A stretch of DNA of 64,000 nt from NCBI GenBank assembly GCA_043758755.1, contig JAYVMW010000062.1, positions 1-64,000 on the forward strand. Direction: 5' to 3'. This stretch comes from Solimicrobium sp043758755. GTDB taxonomy: Bacteria > Pseudomonadota > Gammaproteobacteria > Burkholderiales > Burkholderiaceae_D. Shown one piece after another: positions 43,714 through 51,220 of the stretch (position 1 is the first letter of the stretch; the number at the start of each line of letters is the position of its first letter). Below the pieces are notes generated by a model. It did no database searches. It saw only the letters and a program-made list of their open reading frames with translations, and was not told the origin of the DNA. The position numbers and the translations under genes were made by a program.

Positions 43714-45324
43714 TCAGGCACCAAACACCTGCAGGCGACGATACAGGCTCCACGCCATCCGATTTTCACTGGCACCCACTACCTGATTTTTACCGCGCCG
43801 TTTGGCCGCGTACAGACTCTGATCGGCCTGTTCGAGCAGATTTTCCAGTGTGATACCGGGCTCTGGAATTACGGTAGCATAGCCGGCGCTGAAGGTAATG
43901 ACCGGCGCGACAATACTGCCTTCATGCGGAATGGCCAGCGCTTCAATATCTGTGCGCAGTCGTTCCAGCACTTCATACGCTTCATACGCATCCTGCCCCG
44001 GCAGCAGAATGACGAATTCCTCCCCGCCATAGCGGGCAATGAAGTCGCTGCCGTCCCGCAAACCGCTGGCCAGCGCTCTGGCAATACGTGTCAGACACTG
44101 ATCGCCGGCCTGATGCCCATTACGGTCGTTATAGATTTTGAAAAAATCGACATCCAGCATCGCCACGGCCAGCGGTTCGCGATTGCGCATGGCGCGCAAC
44201 CATTCATGCGGACCAATTTCATCAAACCTGCGGCGGTTGGCCAGGCCCGTCAGTCCGTCAGTAGTGGAAAGGCGTGACAGTTCCAGATTGGTTTGCTCGA
44301 GCTGGGTTTGCATGTAGCGCATTGTGGCGAAGGCCTGTATCCGGCGTTGCCGCGTACGGTAGATCTGATAACCGGCCAGCAAAATCGCCACCAGGAAGGT
44401 GCCGGTAACCAGCCACGATTTGCTGGATTCAGTTTGCCATTGAGCCAGTGCAGCCTTCACCGAAATTCCGACCACCAGATTCATCGGCCGGCCTTTAATG
44501 CGCTGGTAATAGTAAATGCGTTCTATATGATCAGCCGAAAAATTCGATACATACACGCCGGATTCAGCATGGCTTTTTCCCAGCCGTGCCAGATTTTCCG
44601 AGCTGAACCGGGTATCCATCGCATCCATATCCTGATGACCCTGGGCATAGCGAATCGCCGCAACACCGTCATCATTGCGCAGCAAAAAAATATCGTCAGG
44701 GCTCAACTTGATCTGCCCACCTGTAAGGCGGTCCAGATAGCCCTCCAGATCTACCGCCCCAACCACTATGCCGCCAAACTCGCCGTTGGCCAAAGTAATG
44801 CGGCGCGCGCAGATGATTGTCCAGCGTTTGGAAACAGGCGCCTTTAACGGATGTGAAATTGTCATTGCAGCAGACGGATTTTTTTTCAACTCCTGAAAAT
44901 AGTCCCGGTCTGTCAATGCAGACTGTTCCAGAGCGTCCTTCTGCGAAATATTAACAATAGTTCCATTGGCATCAGTGGCCGCCAGCATGAGCAGGGAAGG
45001 AACCCGTTGCTGCAGTTTCTGCAAGGTCTGGTCAACGGTGGTGACAGTGCCGGGTGGTCCTGAGTGCGCCTGGACCACCTGATCTACGGCTGACTGCAGG
45101 GTCAGATCAATATTCTCGAGCGAACCGGCAATGCTGATAGCCAGTGTGGAACCCAGATCATGGGCGGTCAATTGCGCGCGCGCCATATCATGTTGCCGGT
45201 CCTGCTGCAGCTCTTTGTACTGAAATACAATAATCATGGCGCACAGAATCAACGGCACCAGAATGTGTGCCATGAGATTAAATGAATGACTGGATACGCC
45301 CAAACTTTTGATTATCTTTTTCAT
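43714..45324 (-). CDS. Membrane diguanylate cyclase with dCache-type sensor
   Basis: A 536-residue inner-membrane protein. It has TM1 (about 18-36), a periplasmic double-PDC sensor (about 40-295), TM2 (about 303-320), a short coiled coil and a GGDEF domain (about 355-525). The active site is intact as RYGGEEF (GGEEF at 433-437), and TDGLTGLANRR is present, so it should make c-di-GMP. The usual inhibitory RxxD ending six residues before GGEEF is not in register: the sequence is R423-D-G-S-D427, so R is one residue too far. Product inhibition may therefore be weak or absent. Ligand unknown. Confidence 0.92.
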   Translation of the reverse strand: MKKIIKSLGVSSHSFNLMAHILVPLILCAMIIVFQYKELQQDRQHDMARAQLTAHDLGSTLAISIAGSLENIDLTLQSAVDQVVQAHSGPPGTVTTVDQTLQKLQQRVPSLLMLAATDANGTIVNISQKDALEQSALTDRDYFQELKKNPSAAMTISHPLKAPVSKRWTIICARRITLANGEFGGIVVGAVDLEGYLDRLTGGQIKLSPDDIFLLRNDDGVAAIRYAQGHQDMDAMDTRFSSENLARLGKSHAESGVYVSNFSADHIERIYYYQRIKGRPMNLVVGISVKAALAQWQTESSKSWLVTGTFLVAILLAGYQIYRTRQRRIQAFATMRYMQTQLEQTNLELSRLSTTDGLTGLANRRRFDEIGPHEWLRAMRNREPLAVAMLDVDFFKIYNDRNGHQAGDQCLTRIARALASGLRDGSDFIARYGGEEFVILLPGQDAYEAYEVLERLRTDIEALAIPHEGSIVAPVITFSAGYATVIPEPGITLENLLEQADQSLYAAKRRGKNQVVGASENRMAWSLYRRLQVFGA

Positions 45325-45707
45325 CGCCGTCCCAATATTGGAATGTGGCTCTTCCTGTCGTCGCGATTGAATTACCGGCCTTTAGATTTGAAGTCGGCGA
45401 GTTAAACAAGTTCCCGCTTCGGATTTATGCTGGCACAACCAATACTGGAAAACAATTATTTCTTAACGGGAATTATTTCTAAGCAGAAATATTTTGTAAA
45501 AATTACAGATTTTCATCAGAAACACAACAATTTGCGGCAGTTTTCGGTTTTATTGAACACAAATACGACCGGGTCACTACACTAATTTGAAAATTAGCCT
45601 GCTTTTTTTACCGGGTTTCAGCAAGGAAAATATTGCTTTTAAATTGCTGATATTTTAGGCAGATTCGATTAGAATGGCGTCTCCCCAAATCCAAAACAAT
45701 TTCCACA
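45325..45707. other. AT-rich regulatory region upstream of dusB-fis
   Basis: No gene is seen. The 383 bp are strongly AT-rich. They hold an inverted repeat CTAATTT-GA-AAATTAG (45582-45597) and a TAGAAT -10-like box (45670-45675) followed by a GC-rich start region (GGCGTCTCCCC). AT-rich upstream DNA plus a GC-rich discriminator is the pattern of growth-rate and stringent-response control known for dusB-fis promoters in enterobacteria; the parallel is inference. The promoter of the GGDEF gene (minus) must also lie here. Confidence 0.45.
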
Positions 45708-46733
45708 GTGCAAATCGGCTCCCACATTTTGCGTAATAACGTGTTTGTCGCGCCCATGGCTGGCGTCACAGATCGTCCATTTCGGCAACTATGTAAACAG
45801 CTCGGCGCCGGTTATGCGGTTTCAGAAATGTCAGCATCCAACCCGCGTTTGTGGAAAACCGAAAAATCAGCGCGCCGCACCAATCATGCCGGCGAAATGG
45901 AACCGAAAGCAGTCCAGATTGCCGGTGCCGACCCACAGATGCTGGCCGATTGCGCCAGACACAACGTGGAACATGGCGCGCAGATTATCGATATCAATAT
46001 GGGCTGTCCGGTCAAAAAAGTGTGCGACAGCTGGTGTGGTTCAGCTCTGCTGCAGGATGAAAAACTGGTTGGTCAGATTCTGGATGCAGTTGTTGCAGCA
46101 GTTGACGTTCCCGTAACCCTAAAATTTCGCACCGGCTGGAATCCAGCCAATAAAAATGCACTGACTATCGCAAAAATGGCAGAATCTGCCGGCATTGCGA
46201 TGCTCACTTTACATGGCCGCACCCGCTCAGATGGTTACAAGGGACAGGCCGAGTATGAAACGATTGCCGCCGTCAAGGCATCGGTCGGCATCCCGGTGGT
46301 GGCAAATGGTGATATCACCACACCGGAAAAAGCAGCTTATGTTCTGCGCGCAACAGGAGCAGATGCTGTGATGATAGGAAGGGCGGCTCAGGGCCGGCCA
46401 TGGATTTTCCGGGAAATTGCCCACTTTCTGGCCACCGGAACTCACCTGCCCAATCCCCTGGTTTCAGAAGTTCGCAACTTAATGGAAGAGCATCTGCTGG
46501 CCCATTATGCGTTTTACGGCGAATTCATGGGGGTACGAACGGCGCGCAAGCATATCGGCTGGTATGTGCGCGATCTGATTGCCGGAGAAGCATTTCGACA
46601 ACAGATGAACAAAATTGAATCATGCGAACAGCAGTTACAAGCGGTACATGATTATTTTGATTCTCAGCCCAGTGACCGATTGCAATACCTTTCCGAATTA
46701 CCTGATTACTACGCGCAACAATTAGCCGCATAG
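45708..46733 (+). CDS. dusB: tRNA-dihydrouridine synthase B
   Basis: DusB reduces specific uridines (U17 in E. coli) of tRNA with FMN and NADPH. The 341-residue protein starts at a GTG (45708); no ATG fits the conserved N-terminus MQIGSHILRNNVFVAPMAGVTDRPFR. The active-site segment NMGCPVKKVCDSWCGSALL carries the catalytic Cys, and LHGRTRSDGYKGQAEY and VVANGDI are FMN-binding parts. The dusB-fis pair is a classical proteobacterial operon. A GTG start would lower translation of dusB relative to fis. Confidence 0.96.
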   Translation: MQIGSHILRNNVFVAPMAGVTDRPFRQLCKQLGAGYAVSEMSASNPRLWKTEKSARRTNHAGEMEPKAVQIAGADPQMLADCARHNVEHGAQIIDINMGCPVKKVCDSWCGSALLQDEKLVGQILDAVVAAVDVPVTLKFRTGWNPANKNALTIAKMAESAGIAMLTLHGRTRSDGYKGQAEYETIAAVKASVGIPVVANGDITTPEKAAYVLRATGADAVMIGRAAQGRPWIFREIAHFLATGTHLPNPLVSEVRNLMEEHLLAHYAFYGEFMGVRTARKHIGWYVRDLIAGEAFRQQMNKIESCEQQLQAVHDYFDSQPSDRLQYLSELPDYYAQQLAA

Positions 46734-46825
46734 CACTAAGAGAATTCAACAAAAAGCACGGCTCCCAAGGCCAGGCATCAATCAGCCCGATCGGGGTTTA
46801 ACCTCTACTACATAACAAAAAGAAT

Positions 46826-47059
46826 ATGAGCAAAGAAAATATTCAGGAAGCCATTTCAAAAAATCTGGAAAAATATTTCCGCGATCTGGGCGAACAGCAG
46901 GCCTCCAACATTTACGACATGGTCGTCCATGCTGTTGAAAAACCCATGCTGGAAATTGTCATGACCCGAGCGGCCAGCAATCAGTCCCAGGCTGCGGACA
47001 TGCTCGGCATCAACCGCAACACCTTACGCAAAAAGCTGCAGCAACACGGCTTGCTGTAA
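46826..47059 (+). CDS. fis: Nucleoid-associated DNA-binding protein Fis
   Basis: A 77-residue protein of the Fis family. The C-terminal helix-turn-helix is textbook: TRAASNQSQAADMLGINRNTLRKKL (about 48-72). The N-terminal beta-hairpin arm used for Hin/Gin activation is shorter than in E. coli Fis (98 residues), as is usual outside the gammaproteobacteria. Fis bends DNA and governs rRNA and growth-phase genes. It lies 92 bp after dusB and 55 bp before purH. Confidence 0.95.
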   Translation: MSKENIQEAISKNLEKYFRDLGEQQASNIYDMVVHAVEKPMLEIVMTRAASNQSQAADMLGINRNTLRKKLQQHGLL

Positions 47060-47114
47060 TGCCCCGCGCCTGCAGAATCTACTCGACTTTCCAACTTCAA
47101 AACAATCCGACATC

Positions 47115-48698
47115 ATGATTAAACAAGCCTTAATTTCCGTTTCCGACAAAACCGGCGTGGTTGAATTTGCCCGCGCACTGTCCGCTCTGGGTGTGCAGTT
47201 GCTTTCTACCGGCGGCACCGCCAAACTGCTCGCCGAGCAGGGTTTGCCGGTGATTGAAGTCGGCACTTACACGGGTTTTCCGGAAATGCTGGACGGCCGC
47301 GTAAAAACCCTGCATCCCAAAGTACACGGCGGCATTCTGGCACGGCGCGATTTCCCGGCTCACATGGCCGCACTGGAACAGCACGGCATTCCGACCATTG
47401 ATATGGTGGTAGTGAATCTGTATCCGTTCCAGGCCACCGTTGCCAAAGACAGCTGCACGCTGGAAGATGCGATTGAAAACATCGACATTGGCGGCCCGAC
47501 CATGTTGCGCTCTTCTGCCAAAAATCATAAGGACGTGGTGGTGATCTGCGATCCGTCCGACTATCAGGTGGTTCTGGACGAAATGAAGGCCAACAGCGGT
47601 GCAGTCGCTTATGACACCAAATTCACGCTGGCCAAAAAAGTCTTTGCGCATACCGCGCAATACGATGGCGCCATCACCAATTATCTGACCAGTCTGGGCG
47701 AAGACAAGGCGCATGCGACCCGTAGTGAATATCCACAGACCCTGAACCTGAGTTTTGAAAAAGTGCAGGAAATGCGCTACGGCGAAAATCCGCACCAGAG
47801 CGCGTCGTTTTACCGCGACCTGGTGGTTGCCGATGGCGCACTGGCCAATTACGTTCAGCTGCAGGGCAAGGAACTGTCCTACAACAATATCGCCGATGCC
47901 GATGCCGCATGGGAATGCGTGAAATCATTCGACGCCACTCAACTGGCTGCCTGCGTGATCGTCAAGCATGCCAATCCGTGCGGCGTGGCCGTGGCCGAAT
48001 CGCCTCTGGCTGCCTACAGCAAAGCCTGGCAGACCGATCCGACTTCAGCGTTTGGCGGCATCATCGCCTTCAATCGCGAACTGGACGGCGCAGCAGCAGA
48101 AATGGTGGCCAAACAGTTTGTTGAAGTACTGATTGCACCCTCCTTCACCAAAGAAGCACTGGCGATTATTTCAGCCAAACAGAATGTGCGGGTACTGCAG
48201 ATTTCATTGGGCAATACCACCCACTCTGTCAATAAACATGATTACAAACGGGTCGGCGGCGGGTTGCTGGTGCAGTCGCCCGATTCAAAAAATGTGTTGC
48301 CATCTGACTTCAAAATCGTCAGCAAGCGTCAGCCCACACCTGCTGAAATGAATGACATGCTGTTTGCCTGGCGCGTGGCCAAGTACGTCAAATCGAATGC
48401 CATCGTGTTCTGCGGCAACGGTATGACTTTGGGCGTTGGTGCCGGTCAGATGAGTCGGGTTGATTCTGCCCGCATCGCTTCGATCAAGGCGCAAAATGCC
48501 GGGCTGTCGCTGGTCAAATCGGTAGTCGCCTCAGACGCTTTCTTCCCGTTCCGCGACGGTCTGGATGTGGTCATCGAAGCCGGCGCGTCGTGCGTGATTC
48601 AGCCGGGCGGTTCAATGCGCGACAGTGAAGTCATTGCTGCAGCCGACGAACACAATGCCGTCATGATATTCACGGGCGTGCGCCATTTCCGTCATTAA
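47115..48698 (+). CDS. purH: Bifunctional AICAR transformylase / IMP cyclohydrolase
   Basis: PurH performs the last two steps of purine synthesis to IMP. The 527-residue protein has the MGS-like IMP cyclohydrolase domain (about 1-150; LISVSDKTGVVEFARAL, STGGTAKLL, VKTLHPKVHGGIL). The AICAR transformylase domain follows (about 190-527; RYGENPHQSASFY, KELSYNNIADADAAW, VIVKHANPCGVA and DAFFPFRDGLD). All catalytic regions look intact. It sits between fis and ruvC, as in other betaproteobacteria. Confidence 0.98.
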   Translation: MIKQALISVSDKTGVVEFARALSALGVQLLSTGGTAKLLAEQGLPVIEVGTYTGFPEMLDGRVKTLHPKVHGGILARRDFPAHMAALEQHGIPTIDMVVVNLYPFQATVAKDSCTLEDAIENIDIGGPTMLRSSAKNHKDVVVICDPSDYQVVLDEMKANSGAVAYDTKFTLAKKVFAHTAQYDGAITNYLTSLGEDKAHATRSEYPQTLNLSFEKVQEMRYGENPHQSASFYRDLVVADGALANYVQLQGKELSYNNIADADAAWECVKSFDATQLAACVIVKHANPCGVAVAESPLAAYSKAWQTDPTSAFGGIIAFNRELDGAAAEMVAKQFVEVLIAPSFTKEALAIISAKQNVRVLQISLGNTTHSVNKHDYKRVGGGLLVQSPDSKNVLPSDFKIVSKRQPTPAEMNDMLFAWRVAKYVKSNAIVFCGNGMTLGVGAGQMSRVDSARIASIKAQNAGLSLVKSVVASDAFFPFRDGLDVVIEAGASCVIQPGGSMRDSEVIAAADEHNAVMIFTGVRHFRH

Positions 48699-48726
48699 TT
48701 CCAAAGCCGGATCCGGGTCGAAACCA

Positions 48727-49269
48727 ATGAAAATACTTGGGATTGACCCGGGGCTGCGCACTACCGGCTTTGGCCTGATTGAAAAACACGGCCACAAAAT
48801 TTCCTATCTGGCCTCCGGCACCATCAAAACGGTCGATGGCTCTTTGCCGGACCGTCTCAAAACCATTTTCTCCAGCGTTGAAGAAATCGTCGCGACCTAT
48901 CAGCCAGACTGTGCGGCGATTGAAATCGTGTTCGTCAACGTCAATCCGCAATCGACCCTGCTGCTCGGTCAGGCGCGCGGCGCGGCCATCTGCGCACTGG
49001 TGAATTCAAATTTAAGTGTGGCCGAATACACCGCGCTGCAGGTCAAAAAAGGCGTGGTCGGACACGGCAAAGCCAAAAAAGAACAGGTGCAGGAAATGGT
49101 GCAGCGCCTGCTGAATCTGCCCAGCCTGCCAGGACCCGATGCAGCCGATGCACTCGGCGTGGCGATCTGCCATGCGCACAGCGGCGAAGCCATGGCAGCG
49201 CTGGGCAAACTGGCACCGGGGCTGGCCAAACGCGGCCTGCGGGTCAAGGGCGGACGGTTGATCGGCTGA
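48727..49269 (+). CDS. ruvC: Holliday junction endonuclease RuvC
   Basis: A 180-residue dimeric resolvase. Catalytic acidic residues are visible: Asp 7 in MKILGIDPGLRTTG, Glu in AAIEIVFVNVNPQST (about 65-67), and the pair in PGPDAADALGVAICHAH (about 137-142). It cuts four-way junctions presented by RuvAB. In most relatives ruvA follows directly; here ruvA lies at 59093, about 9.8 kb away, with unrelated genes between. Start ATG at 48727, 28 bp after purH. Confidence 0.96.
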   Translation: MKILGIDPGLRTTGFGLIEKHGHKISYLASGTIKTVDGSLPDRLKTIFSSVEEIVATYQPDCAAIEIVFVNVNPQSTLLLGQARGAAICALVNSNLSVAEYTALQVKKGVVGHGKAKKEQVQEMVQRLLNLPSLPGPDAADALGVAICHAHSGEAMAALGKLAPGLAKRGLRVKGGRLIG

Positions 49270-49670
49270 ACCACAGCTCACATTAGGCGATGCTATTTTG
49301 CAACAAAAACACAAGTGCATTCCGGACAAAATTGGGGTCATGTCAGTCGACCGACCGGGTCGATTTGAGACCTGCACGGTGGTGCTGCCAGTGTGGCCCC
49401 AATGGAGAACCTGCCGGTGACTCTCTCATCGGCAGGTTGGAGCAGCCTTGCAAATAAACCGCCAATAATTGCCATACAAAAATACAATAACTGATCCATG
49501 GATATTTCTTTACATTCAAGTAATATCTGATCAGACTGCAACAATTATCCAAAAGTCACAGCAAAACATTATTTTTAATTGCTGCGTGGAAATTGTTGTG
49601 GCAGACTGGTAGTTCATTGGTATTGTCGCCATAGAAACCGCAAACTCAACTCAACGCTGAATTGAACACT
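49270..49670. other. Intergenic region after ruvC
   Basis: I see no convincing gene in these 400 bp; short minus-strand frames lack ribosome sites and family resemblance. An inverted repeat AACCTGCCG (49408-49416) / CGGCAGGTT (49430-49438) forms a 9-bp stem with a 13-nt loop but has no T run, so it is an uncertain terminator. The remainder, AT-rich to the right, probably holds the promoter of the HD-GYP regulator. This is where ruvA would be expected in an unbroken ruvCAB locus. Confidence 0.4.
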
Positions 49671-51185
49671 ATGTCCTTTCTCAAATCGGAACCCGCGACC
49701 ACCCTGCCGCCATGGAAGGTGCTGATTGTTGATGATGAGCCGGATATCCACAATGTCACCAAACTGACCTTGACGCGCTTCAGGCTGGATAATCGTCCGA
49801 TTGCATTCCTGCAGGCCTTCAGCGGCCAGCAGGCCAAAGATATTCTCTCCACCGAAACCGACATCGCACTGGTATATCTGGATGTGGTGATGGAAACCGA
49901 AAATGCCGGACTGGAAGTGGCGCGCTGGATGCGTCAGGATCTGAGCAATAAATTTACCCGCATCGTGCTGCGCACCGGCCAGCCGGGTCAGGCGCCGGAA
50001 GAAAGTGTGATCTTTGAATACGACATCAACGATTACAAAGAAAAAACCGAACTCGACCGCAAGAAATTATTTACCACCACCTTCGCGTCACTGCGTGCCT
50101 ATCGCGACATCATGATGGTGGAAGATGCACGCCGCTTTCAGGCTACTTACCGGGCCGGTCTGGAGCGCGTCATTGAAGCCTCCAGTTATATTTTCAAACA
50201 GCGCAATCTGCACGACTTTGCTGACGGTTTGCTGCAGCAGGTGGTGGCGCTGTTGCAGCTGGAAAAAAGCATGCTGGTGCGGCTGCGCGGTGAATCAGGA
50301 ATTTCCGGGGAAAAAAAGTATGAAGTGCTGGCCAAGATCGGCGAACAGCAGGAAGCCGATCAGATCTTTACTCCCGAACTGTTAAAGCAGCTCAACGAAA
50401 CCTGCGTCAACCGCATTTCCCATCTGTACGGCGACACCTTCGTCGGTTACTTCCCGAATAACAGCGGCAAAACTTCCCTGCTGATTCTGCAAGGGGTGAA
50501 TAACGTTTCAGAGATCGACACCAAGCTGCTGGAGATTTTCTCGTCCGGCGTGGCGATCGCGTTTGACAATATTCTGCTCAATCAGGAAATTACCGACACC
50601 CAGGGTGAACTGATCATGCGACTGGGCGACGTGGTCGAATCGCGTTCGCACGAAGCCGGCAATCATGTACGGCGCATGGCCGAAGTCTGCTATCTGATTG
50701 CGCTCGAAGCCGGCATGACCAAGGAACAGGCCACCATTCTGAAACAGGCCGCACCGATGCACGATATCGGCAAGATTGCGACACCGGATTCGGTATTGCT
50801 CAAACCGGGCAAACTGGATATCGGTGAATGGGACATCATGAAGCTGCATCCCGGCATTGGCCATTCGATTCTGGATGGCTCACAGCGCCCGATCCTGCGC
50901 GCGGCTGCCACCATCGCTCATCAACACCACGAAAAATATGATGGCAGCGGTTATCCGCAGGGTTTAAGCGGTGAAGAAATACACCCGTTCGCGCGTATTG
51001 TTGCCGTGGCCGACGTGTTCGACGCCCTGATCCAGAAACGCTGCTACAAACCGGCCTGGCCGCTCGATGAAGTGCTGATCCATCTGAACGAAGTCAGCGG
51101 CAGCCATCTTGATCCGGCTTATGTGGAAATCCTGATCAAGAATGTCGACAAGGCGCTGGCGATTAACGAGTTTTACCCGGGGTGA
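49671..51185 (+). CDS. REC-DUF3369-HD-GYP response regulator
   Basis: A 504-residue soluble regulator; a TTG three codons upstream is open but the ATG at 49671 is preferred. The receiver domain (about 14-140) has acidic pair Asp 21-Asp 22, phospho-acceptor Asp 71 in VYLDVVM and Lys 123. A DUF3369 domain (about 165-310) follows, then an HD-GYP domain (about 315-500) with HDIGK (His 364, Asp 365) and HHEKYDGSGYP (419-429). The HD and GYP motifs are complete, so it is a likely c-di-GMP phosphodiesterase switched by phosphorylation. It converges on a GAF sensor kinase gene 35 bp away, its probable partner. Confidence 0.93.
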   Translation: MSFLKSEPATTLPPWKVLIVDDEPDIHNVTKLTLTRFRLDNRPIAFLQAFSGQQAKDILSTETDIALVYLDVVMETENAGLEVARWMRQDLSNKFTRIVLRTGQPGQAPEESVIFEYDINDYKEKTELDRKKLFTTTFASLRAYRDIMMVEDARRFQATYRAGLERVIEASSYIFKQRNLHDFADGLLQQVVALLQLEKSMLVRLRGESGISGEKKYEVLAKIGEQQEADQIFTPELLKQLNETCVNRISHLYGDTFVGYFPNNSGKTSLLILQGVNNVSEIDTKLLEIFSSGVAIAFDNILLNQEITDTQGELIMRLGDVVESRSHEAGNHVRRMAEVCYLIALEAGMTKEQATILKQAAPMHDIGKIATPDSVLLKPGKLDIGEWDIMKLHPGIGHSILDGSQRPILRAAATIAHQHHEKYDGSGYPQGLSGEEIHPFARIVAVADVFDALIQKRCYKPAWPLDEVLIHLNEVSGSHLDPAYVEILIKNVDKALAINEFYPG

Positions 51186-51198
51186 AGCAGCGAAGCAG

Positions 51199-51217
51199 GG
51201 TGCAATAACATTGCACC
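51199..51217. repeat. Dispersed 19-bp palindrome, copy 2
   Basis: GGTGCAAT (51199-51206), AAC, ATTGCACC (51210-51217): the reverse complement of the palindrome at 18726-18744. It lies 3 bp past the stop of the minus-strand GAF kinase and 13 bp past the HD-GYP stop. Again it is between convergent genes. Confidence 0.75.
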
Positions 51218-51220
51218 GTC

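Noticed and set aside
49338..49544. Possible small membrane protein on minus in the ruvC spacer
   Set aside because: No Shine-Dalgarno sequence, no family resemblance, and two overlapping alternative frames of equal length in the same spacer.
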